Assembly: GCA_937899895.1 (NCBI GenBank)
Contig: CALBQR010000062.1
Location: forward strand, 112,203-176,202
Direction of reading: 5' to 3'
DNA length: 64,000 nt
From: an uncultured Alistipes sp.
GTDB lineage: Bacteria > Bacteroidota > Bacteroidia > Bacteroidales > Rikenellaceae
The notes beneath the pieces were generated by a model. That model did no database searches. It had not been told where the DNA came from and worked only from the letters and a program-made list of their open reading frames with translations. The position numbers and the translations under genes are program-made. Below, piece by piece: positions 16,607 through 25,496 of this stretch; position 1 is the first letter of the stretch, and each line of letters opens with the position of its first letter.

Positions 16607-17974
16607 TTATTTGGTCAAAATCATATAACCCCACGCCGCCAAGTCGATCTGCTCGTCGGCCACGAGTGTAACCTTCTCACCGGAGATTGCGTTGGTATAT
16701 TCGCCGGCGATAGCTGCCGTTACAACAACCGACGCAGCCTCCTCCGAGAAATTGAACAGGCTGACAACCTTGTTCTGCTCCACCTCGCGCGAGAATGCCA
16801 ATACCGATTCGGGCGCACCCTCGACATATACCAGCTCGCCACCGCGCTCGCCCGAAGCCAAAGCTACGTTCGAGTGGCGCATAGCGTTGAGTTTCTTATA
16901 GAAGTCAGTCCAACGGTTAGGCTCCCAACCGGGGATCGGATCCTTCTCGAAGAATGCAAAGCGGTGGTCGTAGCCAACCTCCTGACCGGTGTAGATCAGC
17001 GGCTGAGCCTGCGGCAACACGTAGGTCATCGCTGCAAATGCCTCAGCACCCTCGCCATAGCGCTCGAACTCGGTTCCCGACCACGAATTTTCGTCGTGAT
17101 TCGAGGTGAAGAGCAGACGGAATGCCTCACGGGGATACTCGTTCGTGAACTCGGCGATCCACGCTTTCAGGTCGGCGGTGGTCTTGTCGCCCTTAGCGAT
17201 GTCGTTCATAATGTGGAGCAACTTCCAGCCATAGGTAGCGTCGAAGCCATCGGTGTGGAAATTGACGCCCTCACCCTCTGCCAACAGGTAGATGTCGGGG
17301 TTCAACTTCTTCAACTCGGCCCACGCCTTGGTCCAATAAGCGTCGGGCACCTCGCCTGCAACGTCGCAACGGAAGCCATCGACACCCTTCTCGATCCAGA
17401 ACTTCAACACGTCGTACATAGCCGCGTGAACCTCCTCGCACTCGTAGTTGAGCTTCGAGATATCGGTCCAATCGTACTGCACGATGGGCTTGCCCGTCGA
17501 ATCGCGCACGTACCACTCAGCCGGTTTCTCGGTTACCCACGCAGCATCGGGCGAGGTGTGGTTAGCCACATAGTCCAAAATCACTCGCATATCCAACTCG
17601 TGAGCCTTCGCCAGAAAACTCTCGAAATCCTCCATCGTACCAAATTCGGGATTCACCTCGTAGTAGTTGCGGATAGCATAGTACGAACCGAGCGTACCCT
17701 TACGACCCAGCTCACCAATGGGGTGGATCGGCATCAGCCAAACGATATCGACACCCAGCTCCTTCAAGAAGGGCAGGCGCGCCTCAGCCGCTGCAAAAGA
17801 GCCCTCGACACTCTGCTGGCGAACATTCATCTCATATACAACCGCATCGTAAGCCCACTCGGCGTGAGCCGACGTCGATGCAGGCTGCTCGTTAGCACTC
17901 GTGCAGCTTGCCATAAGCATAGCCACGAGCGAACAAAACAGCGAAATAATTACAATTACACGTTTCATATTCAT
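16607..17974 (-). CDS. GH13 alpha-amylase-type lipoprotein
   Basis: The 455-residue protein is a compact GH13 enzyme without an N-terminal beta domain. It has a lipoprotein signal peptide with LMASC; the residues after it (CTSANEQ) lack a clear acidic surface-export signal. Catalytic residues are Asp204 (GFRCDVAGE), Glu233 (LLAEGEG) and Asp294 (TSNHDENSW), with DYVANHTS as the usual first conserved region. It lies 16 bp upstream of the SusA-like gene and starts 6 bp after the 698-residue GH13. The substrate is probably a short alpha-1,4 glucan; exact specificity is not readable. Confidence 0.87.
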   Translation of the reverse strand: MNMKRVIVIISLFCSLVAMLMASCTSANEQPASTSAHAEWAYDAVVYEMNVRQQSVEGSFAAAEARLPFLKELGVDIVWLMPIHPIGELGRKGTLGSYYAIRNYYEVNPEFGTMEDFESFLAKAHELDMRVILDYVANHTSPDAAWVTEKPAEWYVRDSTGKPIVQYDWTDISKLNYECEEVHAAMYDVLKFWIEKGVDGFRCDVAGEVPDAYWTKAWAELKKLNPDIYLLAEGEGVNFHTDGFDATYGWKLLHIMNDIAKGDKTTADLKAWIAEFTNEYPREAFRLLFTSNHDENSWSGTEFERYGEGAEAFAAMTYVLPQAQPLIYTGQEVGYDHRFAFFEKDPIPGWEPNRWTDFYKKLNAMRHSNVALASGERGGELVYVEGAPESVLAFSREVEQNKVVSLFNFSEEAASVVVTAAIAGEYTNAISGEKVTLVADEQIDLAAWGYMILTK

Positions 17975-17980
17975 CTATTT

Positions 17981-20077
17981 TTAGTCAATTTTGGTTATTA
18001 CTTCAAACTCGTAAGGTGCAACCTTAACCGTCAGACGCTCACCCGAATGGGTCAGCTCGCCACCAAAGCGGGCCTCCGATTTCTGCTTGCGGTCGGCAGC
18101 CTTGGGCAAGGTCAGCTCAACGGTGCGCTCATCGCCACCCGTATTGAGCACGACAACAACCCACTCACCCATATAGATACGTGCATAGGCCCAAACCTTC
18201 TCGTCGAGAGCCAACGTAATCTGGTCGCCATAGATCAACGGCATCGAGCTGCGACGAATCTTCACCAGCTCGCGCGTCAGTTCGTACTGCGCCTGCTCCA
18301 TCTCGTTGTAACCATCGAAACGCATCATACGACGGTTGTCGGGGTCGTTACCGCCCGGCTCGCCATACTCGTCGCCCTGATAGATACACGGCACACCCGC
18401 AATGGTCATATTGAGTGCATTGATCAGCGCAAGTTTCTTATATCCAATCGGATCGCCAACGCCAATCTCGCGCAGCCAACCCGCAGCCTTATGATCCTCA
18501 TCGGGCGAGAGCGTACCACCCGCCAACGAGATCAGACGCGCCTTATCGTGGTTGCCTGTGATGTTACCCATCGTGTGGTGAGCACCATAAGCACCCATCG
18601 ACTCCTCGACAACCGACGCCAAGCGGGTAACCGAGTGGTCGCGCGTCAGCACATCGAGAGCCGTATGATAGACATTGAAATCGAACTGAGCGTCGATCAT
18701 ACCGCTACGAACATACGAGCCAATCAGTTCGGGCGAGCCATACGTTTCGCCAATCTGCCACAGCTGACGGTCGGGCAGTTGCGTGCGCATCTTCTTGGTC
18801 AGCGTACGCCAATAGTTCAACGGAATATGCTTGCAAGCGTCGTGGCGGAAGCCGTCCAATTCGTAATTGAGTACCCAGAACATTGCCGAGTCGGTCATCG
18901 GCTCAACCACATCGGGGCGCTCCAAGTCGAGCGAGGGAATATGCTCGTCGAACCACGTCGTCAGACGGTGCTCGTCCCACAGACCCAAGTTCTTGCGACC
19001 GTCGGGCAACATCAGCGAAGTAACCCAATCGGGGTGCTCCTGCATTACGGGCGAGTTGATATGCAGGTGGTTAGCAACGTAATCGAGGATCACGTTCATA
19101 TTGTTTTCGTGCGCCACGTCCAGCAATCGCTTCAACTCGTCCGACGTTCCGAAACGGTCATCGACAACGGTCGTATAGATAGGCCAATAGCCGTGATAAC
19201 CAGAGAAACGGGTGTGAGGATTGACATTCAGACCCCAAGCGTCGCGCGGATTCTGCGTGATGGGCGAGATCCAGATGGTCGTAATGCCCAGATCCGAGAA
19301 GAAACCGCTCTCGATCTTCTCGCGCACACCAGCCAAGTCGCCACCCTGATAATCTGCCTCAAAAAGCACATCGGGCTGGTTGAGCGGCTGGTTGTTGGTC
19401 GAATCGGCGTCGTAGAAGCGGTCGATCATCAACGAATACAACACCTGCGCCTCACGGTGATGACGCGTCAGCTGCTCCGCCTCACGAACGACCTTACCAT
19501 CAACGAGCGGAATCATCAGATCGTTGAAACGAGCCTCACCATTTGCAGCATAGACGCGCAAGAACGACTGCTCCTGCTCGGTTGCATCTTTGGGGATAAT
19601 CACCTCGAAGCCCTTATCGTTGCGGATAATGCAAGCTTCAGGCAGGCGGCAGTTCTGCCACATTGCCACGATCTGATCGACCTCCTCGGTTGTCTCGACC
19701 GCCACCACGTGCATCATCTGGCTCACCGAGAAGATACGGTTCACATCGTTGCTTGCGCCCATCAGTGCCACAACCGAGAGCGAACGGCCCTCGTTCCAAA
19801 CCTCGAAGGTGGCTACGCCTGTGCCCTCAGGAGCCATAACACGAAACTCCGACCAATCTTCGACAATCGGAGCCACCGTGAGTTCGTTCGACGTGATTGA
19901 GTCGATCTTCTCCCACTCTGGCAGGTAGTCGGTGATGTAGAGCGTATTATCGCCTGCCACCAATCGTGCAGGGACAATCGGACGATTGTTACCCGTTTCG
20001 GGCAAGTTATTGAAAATCTTGGTCTGGCACGCAGCGAGCGTCGCCACAACGACCAAAAGCGACAAAAATCTTTTCAT
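17981..20077 (-). CDS. Large GH13 lipoprotein with unclassified N-terminal region
   Basis: The 698-residue protein has a lipoprotein signal (TLAACQTK). About 190 residues of predicted beta-rich sequence follow that I cannot assign, then a GH13 barrel from about 210 (LYSLMIDRFYDAD). Catalytic residues are Asp413 (GFRHDACKH), Glu444 (QIGETYG) and Asp511 (ITGNHDKAR). The C-terminal beta domain is complete. No acidic residues follow the cysteine, suggesting a periplasm-facing lipoprotein. It lies third of four GH13 genes in transcription order counted from the promoter-distal end, 36 bp after the 558-residue GH13. It could be a debranching or maltogenic enzyme; this is not determined. Confidence 0.87.
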   Translation of the reverse strand: MKRFLSLLVVVATLAACQTKIFNNLPETGNNRPIVPARLVAGDNTLYITDYLPEWEKIDSITSNELTVAPIVEDWSEFRVMAPEGTGVATFEVWNEGRSLSVVALMGASNDVNRIFSVSQMMHVVAVETTEEVDQIVAMWQNCRLPEACIIRNDKGFEVIIPKDATEQEQSFLRVYAANGEARFNDLMIPLVDGKVVREAEQLTRHHREAQVLYSLMIDRFYDADSTNNQPLNQPDVLFEADYQGGDLAGVREKIESGFFSDLGITTIWISPITQNPRDAWGLNVNPHTRFSGYHGYWPIYTTVVDDRFGTSDELKRLLDVAHENNMNVILDYVANHLHINSPVMQEHPDWVTSLMLPDGRKNLGLWDEHRLTTWFDEHIPSLDLERPDVVEPMTDSAMFWVLNYELDGFRHDACKHIPLNYWRTLTKKMRTQLPDRQLWQIGETYGSPELIGSYVRSGMIDAQFDFNVYHTALDVLTRDHSVTRLASVVEESMGAYGAHHTMGNITGNHDKARLISLAGGTLSPDEDHKAAGWLREIGVGDPIGYKKLALINALNMTIAGVPCIYQGDEYGEPGGNDPDNRRMMRFDGYNEMEQAQYELTRELVKIRRSSMPLIYGDQITLALDEKVWAYARIYMGEWVVVVLNTGGDERTVELTLPKAADRKQKSEARFGGELTHSGERLTVKVAPYEFEVITKID

Positions 20078-20113
20078 ACTATAATTAAGGTTCTTCGTTG
20101 CGTAATTTTAAGT

Positions 20114-21790
20114 TTACAACTCGATGATAATCGACGAATAGGGAGGCATCGTGAGCTGGTGCTCGTTGGTGCCGATGGTATTGACCGTAACGCCATTCAT
20201 ATCGGCAATCGGAGCCTTGATCGTGTGCTTAACTACGTGGGTGCTCGCCTTGTCCGACACGTTGTGAACAACCAGCAGACGCTCCGAACCCGCTTCGCGA
20301 TAGAACACCATCACCTGCTTGTTGGTATTGTCCGAATCGTTGAAATCCGACGGCAACTCCATCGTACCATACGCCAGCGCAGGATAGGTGTTGCGCAGAC
20401 GAGCGAACTTGCGATAGACGTTGTAGATCGACTTGGGATCCTTGGCCTGCGTCTCGACGTTGCCCACGTTGAGCTCGAAGTTGTACTGCGACTTGTGCCA
20501 CGTCGGGCGCATCTTATCGCTCTCCTTCGGAGCCCACATCATCGGCTCACGAACGTAGATATCGTCCTTCGACTTGTCGCCCAGCATACCGATCTCCTCA
20601 CCATAATAGATATATGGCGAGCCGACCGACGTAAGCAGGATCGCTGCGGCCATTTTTGCACGCTCAATCGAGCCGCCGAGGGTCGTGCGGGCACGATTCT
20701 CGTCGTGATTCGAGAGTTTGGTTGCGTGAATGAAGTCCGAACGATACTTTGCGTACTCCTTCTCCTGCTCAATCATATCCTTCGGGAACCACTTGGCGTG
20801 CGAGTTCTGAATGGCATACGACATACGCGCCTCCCAGCCCGTAAAGTCGAACAATGCGGGCAGACCCTTATAGAACTTGGCCATCTCGGTATAATACAAC
20901 CAGCACTCGCCCACCATATAGATATCGTTGAAGCCGAGCTTCGATTTGCCTCGGAAATAGTCGTTCAACTCGTTGTAGAATGCACTGAGGAAGGCCGAGT
21001 TCTCGGTTGCACTCTCATTGTCGTAGATGTGCTTCACAGCGTCCAGACGGAAACCATCGACACCCTTATCAACCCAGAACTTCGCTGCGTCGGTCATCGC
21101 CTTGAACGCACCACTCGACGCGCAGCTCGACGAAGGACCATAGTTCAGGTCGGGCATCGAGCCGTTGTAGGGATCGAAGTTGCTCAGGTAGTAATAGTTG
21201 GTCGTACCCGTAGGCACAGGCTTCCAGCAGCCATTGTCGGCCGTAGTCGAGAAGTGATAGAAGCTGCGATAGTCGTTATCCTCGCTCGAACAAGCCGTCG
21301 TAAACCACGGATTGAGGTTCGAGGTGTGGTTGGGGACAAAATCCAGAATCACACGAATCTTGCGCTTGTGTGCCTCGGCAATCAGCTTCTCCATATCGGC
21401 CATCGTGCCGTAGTCGGGGTTGATCACCTCGTAGTCGATCACATCGTAGCCGTGGTACGAGTTGCACTCAAAGACGGGCATCAGCCAAATGCCTGCAATA
21501 CCCATATCGTCCAGATAGTCCAACTTGGCCGTTACGCCATTCAAGTCGCCCTTGCCGTCGCCGTCCGAATCGGCAAACGAACGCACAAAGATCTCGTAAA
21601 ACAGATCGGCACGCTTCTGCCCGTCGAACTTACGCGCTGTGTACTGCGACACCTGATCGACCACATCGCCCTCCTGCTCATCGGGCGTGGGCTCGGTACC
21701 CGTGTTGTCGCCACCCATTTTGTCGTCGCAGGCTACCATCAGCAGCGACATCACCAGAGCAATGTACAACAATAAATTCTTGAATTTCAT
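20114..21790 (-). CDS. susG: Surface alpha-amylase (SusG-like, GH13)
   Basis: The 558-residue lipoprotein has the signal peptide MKFKNLLLYIALVMSLLMVAC followed at once by DDK, which fits the Bacteroidetes lipoprotein export signal for the outer surface. A calcium-loop-like segment (DSDGDGKGDLNG, about 74-85) opens the GH13 barrel. Catalytic residues are Asp250 (GFRLDAVKH), Glu295 (VGECWLY) and Asp363 (LSNHDENRA). This is the enzyme expected to make the first cuts in starch bound at the cell surface. The classical SusG has an inserted CBM58; I see no such large insertion here, and the length is shorter than SusG (about 690). It lies 94 bp downstream of the SusE/F-like gene. Confidence 0.88.
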   Translation of the reverse strand: MKFKNLLLYIALVMSLLMVACDDKMGGDNTGTEPTPDEQEGDVVDQVSQYTARKFDGQKRADLFYEIFVRSFADSDGDGKGDLNGVTAKLDYLDDMGIAGIWLMPVFECNSYHGYDVIDYEVINPDYGTMADMEKLIAEAHKRKIRVILDFVPNHTSNLNPWFTTACSSEDNDYRSFYHFSTTADNGCWKPVPTGTTNYYYLSNFDPYNGSMPDLNYGPSSSCASSGAFKAMTDAAKFWVDKGVDGFRLDAVKHIYDNESATENSAFLSAFYNELNDYFRGKSKLGFNDIYMVGECWLYYTEMAKFYKGLPALFDFTGWEARMSYAIQNSHAKWFPKDMIEQEKEYAKYRSDFIHATKLSNHDENRARTTLGGSIERAKMAAAILLTSVGSPYIYYGEEIGMLGDKSKDDIYVREPMMWAPKESDKMRPTWHKSQYNFELNVGNVETQAKDPKSIYNVYRKFARLRNTYPALAYGTMELPSDFNDSDNTNKQVMVFYREAGSERLLVVHNVSDKASTHVVKHTIKAPIADMNGVTVNTIGTNEHQLTMPPYSSIIIEL

Positions 21791-21884
21791 TTTCTTTCCT
21801 CGTTTTTATTTGTTTCTTTCTCTCTTCTTAGGGGTTGGTGGGCCGATCAAAGCCCACCAACCAAAATCAACGCTACGTGTGCGA

Positions 21885-24224
21885 CTACTTCGCAGTCAGC
21901 TTAACGGTAGCGGGGCTCACGCCCATATTTACCTCAACCAGATAGTTGCCCTCGGCAGCCACCTTGAAGTTAGCCTCATCGACACCACACTCAACAGCAG
22001 CACCCAGCTCAACGGTTACGACGCTCTCGCCCTTACCGCTCAGGTTGTACTTCCAATCGGTGTCGCCAGCAGTCCAACCCACCTCGTGGCAACGGATCTT
22101 GAACTCACCAGAGATCTTCATCTCAGCCGAGTAGATACCATTACCCTTAGCCTCCAACGGGAAGTCCTGCGACCACTGAGTATCGTTCACTGCACCAATG
22201 ACATTCACCGAGCCGATGGGTACCACCGTAGCCACACCAACCTGATCGGTTGCATTGAGCGCAACGTCCCAATAGTAAAGACCATAAGGCTGCTTGATGT
22301 TGTCGCCGAACGAAGTTGCGATATCATAAACGTAGGTAGTGCCCTCGCGCAGTACGCCACCCAACCAAGCCGACCAATTCGGATAGGTTACCTTGAACTC
22401 AGCGTCGGTACCCGTAGCACCTTCGGGAGCATACATATCAACGAAACCTACGAAACGCGACTTATCAACATCGCCACGGTTCTCGTGAGCGTAGCGCAAC
22501 TGAGGCGACGCAGCACCCAAATTCCAGTTGTAAGCACCGAATGCACCTGTGATCTCCAAGAAATCGGGCGACAACGACAGATCCTTCACCGCGCCGTCGA
22601 TAGCCAACGTCATCGTGGTCAGATCGAGCTCCAACTTGTGCATACCCTTGGTCATCACCAGATTCGAGCCATTGATCTGCAAGTTAGTGCAGCTACCGCC
22701 CAACTTGGTCTGGAACTCAACGCCATCAACCACCTTGTTCCACTGGTTGTCGAAGATGATCAGCATCGAGCCGTCCTTCGAGAAGTCGTGCTCCAAAACC
22801 CACTTGTCGGTCTTACCCTCCTCAACGGGCGAGAACTGAACCGAGTTGCCGGCGTCCCAACCGTTGAAGTCGCCCACAGCACCAACCTTGCTAACAGCCA
22901 GCTGAGTGAGCTTCATTGCATTCAGATCGGCGTGCAGCAGCGTCATACCTGCGTTGGTAGCCATCGGAGTTGCCTCTTCACCTGCTGCATACTTGGTCAT
23001 AGCCGCAGCGTCGCCACCGAAGCGAGTAGCCAAGTCGGTCTGCAAACGCGACAGAACGATCTGTGCGTCCGAAGCTGCCGTAGGCAGAGCGTTCAAACCC
23101 CAGAAGCTGCCCGTCAAGCCATTCTCGTTGGTGATTGCCTGCATAGCAACACCCTTCGAGTAGTTCCACTCGTCGGTCGAATTAACCACGTAGAGCTTCG
23201 ACTCGTCCTCGGCAACTGCACCCGTCTTGATGGTATAGGGATAGTCGTAGAGCGACAGCGTGAAACCGGTCAAACCGCTCACCTCGCCCGTACGCAGGTT
23301 GTTGTTTGAAGCGATAACCAGCTCCTCGGCACTCTCACCCAGCGAGCAGTTATAACCCTCAACGTCCCAAGCGTTGTTGAAACGCACCTTGTACTCCTTG
23401 TCGGGAGTTACGTTAGCGATACCGGTCCAGGTCTTGTCGGTTGCGTTGTAGTAGAGAGGTACATCGTGGCCCCACGCGGGCTCGCCAAACGCATCACCAA
23501 TCAGCGATACCGATGTCAAAGGCAACATCACGTAGCTCAACTCATCGACATTAACCTCGATGTAGTACAGACCAGCCTCCTTCTTGAAGTTTGCGGGAGC
23601 ACCCTCAGCACCCTCAACGAAGAGCTTGCCCTCCTCCTCAGCGGGACCATACTCCGTACCGTCCCAATAGGGCTGCGAAACGATCTTAAACTCGCTCTGG
23701 TCAGCGTTCTCCAAGTGCAAGAAACCACGGAATACACCGTCCGAGCCCTGCAACAGACGCGAGCACTCGCTATTCTCGGTCCAACCCTGATAAGCACCCA
23801 AGATGTAGAGATAGGTGATCTTCGAGTAGTTGAACTTGACAACCTGCTCCTTCGAAGTGAGCTTACCCTCAGCCGAGCAAGCCTCAACGTAGAAGGTCAG
23901 AGCATACTCGCCCGTGAGTTTGATATCCATCAACGAGAGCAATTCGGCATTCGAGATCGAATAGCTGCACTCGGTGGTGCTACCCAAGTTGATGTATGCG
24001 CCATCGCGCTTGACGTAAACCATATACTCGGCATCGTCCATACGAGCCGACGACCAAACCAGCGTAAAGGTCTCATTGACGGTCAGGTCGTTCACCACCA
24101 CCTCGTTGTGGGGTGCGATCGCGGGAGTGGTCGGATTGATGACCATCTCGTCGGGATCGTGGTTACAAGCCACGGCCAGAGCCAACACCGCAAAGGCCGA
24201 CAGCAAATATTTCATAATTTTCAT
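21885..24224 (-). CDS. SusE/SusF-like multi-module starch-binding lipoprotein
   Basis: The 779-residue lipoprotein begins with a signal peptide ending in LAVAC and then NHDPDE, an acidic surface-export signal. An Ig-like SusE N-terminal domain (about 25-125) is followed by a series of starch-binding-like beta modules. These are marked by repeated phrases such as YILGAYQGW, SLIGDAFGEPAWG, AVGDFNGWDAG, EITGAFGAYNW and NVIGAVNDTQW. That gives about four to five modules, more than the two or three of SusE and SusF. It should hold starch at the surface for SusCD and the SusG-like enzyme. It has no catalytic residues that I recognise. Confidence 0.85.
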   Translation of the reverse strand: MKIMKYLLSAFAVLALAVACNHDPDEMVINPTTPAIAPHNEVVVNDLTVNETFTLVWSSARMDDAEYMVYVKRDGAYINLGSTTECSYSISNAELLSLMDIKLTGEYALTFYVEACSAEGKLTSKEQVVKFNYSKITYLYILGAYQGWTENSECSRLLQGSDGVFRGFLHLENADQSEFKIVSQPYWDGTEYGPAEEEGKLFVEGAEGAPANFKKEAGLYYIEVNVDELSYVMLPLTSVSLIGDAFGEPAWGHDVPLYYNATDKTWTGIANVTPDKEYKVRFNNAWDVEGYNCSLGESAEELVIASNNNLRTGEVSGLTGFTLSLYDYPYTIKTGAVAEDESKLYVVNSTDEWNYSKGVAMQAITNENGLTGSFWGLNALPTAASDAQIVLSRLQTDLATRFGGDAAAMTKYAAGEEATPMATNAGMTLLHADLNAMKLTQLAVSKVGAVGDFNGWDAGNSVQFSPVEEGKTDKWVLEHDFSKDGSMLIIFDNQWNKVVDGVEFQTKLGGSCTNLQINGSNLVMTKGMHKLELDLTTMTLAIDGAVKDLSLSPDFLEITGAFGAYNWNLGAASPQLRYAHENRGDVDKSRFVGFVDMYAPEGATGTDAEFKVTYPNWSAWLGGVLREGTTYVYDIATSFGDNIKQPYGLYYWDVALNATDQVGVATVVPIGSVNVIGAVNDTQWSQDFPLEAKGNGIYSAEMKISGEFKIRCHEVGWTAGDTDWKYNLSGKGESVVTVELGAAVECGVDEANFKVAAEGNYLVEVNMGVSPATVKLTAK

Positions 24225-24308
24225 AGTGTTCTATTGCTTTTTCAGGTTAAAAAAGGTCGGGCGAGCGAGCGGGCCACGCCGCCCACACGCCTAACCAATT
24301 CGCACTCT

Positions 24309-25472
24309 TTATTCGGCCTGCTCGACCTTACCCGATACGGGCGAGGGGTTCGTATCGTCCTGCAACAGCGACTCTACATCGCCCTTGAAGTTGATCGAGA
24401 AACGAACCTTACCGCTCAGATCGGTTACCAGATTGGTGGGATCATTCAGCACCAGGTGCTCCAAATCCTTACCCCAGCTCATTGCCCAATCGTGGTTCAG
24501 GCGGAACTTATACTCGCCAGCGGCGGTATTCTCATATACGCCCGTCCAAGTCTGTGCAATTACCGACTGGTAGAACTTCGAGTTGTAATCGGCATCGGTA
24601 CCCTGAGTCGAGGGATCGGGAAGACCTGCGGGGGTCAGATCCAGATCAACGCCCCAGCTCGAATCGAATACACCACCGATAACGCTGATTGCGCTTGCGG
24701 GGCTCAACTTAGCCGACAACGAACCAAGATCAACCGTGATCCAATACATACCCGATGTAGTGGCGAGGTTTGCGGGGTTACCCTCGGTCGACAGAGCGTC
24801 GAGCGAGCCACCGTAGTTTCCTGTCCAACCCGGATTCTCGGGGCAGAACTTGAACTCGCAAGTGCCCGTAGGATCATCGGGATTAACCAGATAAACCAGA
24901 CCCTCATATACATTGGTATTCTCACCATTCTCCCACAGTACGGGAGCGTCCTGATCGTTCCAGCCCTGGTGCATACCGCGTACCCAGAGGCAGCGACGGA
25001 TCCAAGGAGCCGAAGTCGATTTAACGGTGGTGATATCAACCTGAATAGCGTTCGAACGCTTTGCATAGGCCTCATTGCCGGCCGAGATGTTAGCCACAAC
25101 GTAGAAGAATACGGTAGCGTTTGCACCCTCTGGCACAGCCAGGCCCTTCTTATCAACCAGCGAGTTGTTCAGCAACTCCTTGGTCATCGTGTAAGAGGTG
25201 GTATAAGACTCGCCGATCTGCACATCAACGTCCTGATACGAAGCAAAAACGGCGTAAGTTACAGCAGCTGAGTAGCCATAGTCGACCGAGCTCCACGACA
25301 GAGTAACCTCATTTTGAAGTGTTGCATCATCGACCACGATGTTCGACAGGGTGTTCATCACCGGTGCCGAAACTTCGTCTGCCGGCAGAGCCATCACCTT
25401 CTCGTCCTCGTGGCACGAGGTCATAAGAAGTGCAGCCGCAGCAAACATCGAAATATATTTCAAAACTTTCAT
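24309..25472 (-). CDS. susE: SusE-like starch-binding lipoprotein
   Basis: The 387-residue lipoprotein has signal peptide MKVLKYISMFAAAALLMTSC followed by HEDE, an acidic surface-export signal. An Ig-like domain (about 35-150, with NEVTLSWSSVDYG) matches the SusE N-terminal family. Two C-terminal starch-binding-like modules follow (WVRGMHQGWND and SVIGGVFDSSW). It is directly downstream of susD (24 bp) and upstream of the larger SusE/F-like gene, the same order as in known sus operons. Confidence 0.86.
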   Translation of the reverse strand: MKVLKYISMFAAAALLMTSCHEDEKVMALPADEVSAPVMNTLSNIVVDDATLQNEVTLSWSSVDYGYSAAVTYAVFASYQDVDVQIGESYTTSYTMTKELLNNSLVDKKGLAVPEGANATVFFYVVANISAGNEAYAKRSNAIQVDITTVKSTSAPWIRRCLWVRGMHQGWNDQDAPVLWENGENTNVYEGLVYLVNPDDPTGTCEFKFCPENPGWTGNYGGSLDALSTEGNPANLATTSGMYWITVDLGSLSAKLSPASAISVIGGVFDSSWGVDLDLTPAGLPDPSTQGTDADYNSKFYQSVIAQTWTGVYENTAAGEYKFRLNHDWAMSWGKDLEHLVLNDPTNLVTDLSGKVRFSINFKGDVESLLQDDTNPSPVSGKVEQAE

Positions 25473-25496
25473 CGTTGTTTGTGTTTAGTGGGTTGT

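Noticed and set aside
16349..19900. A 1183-codon open frame antisense to two and a half GH13 genes
   Set aside because: Its codons mirror the strong codon bias of the real genes (rare TTA, CTA and TCA), the product is Leu/His/Arg/Val-rich without domains, and the sense genes have clear catalytic motifs.
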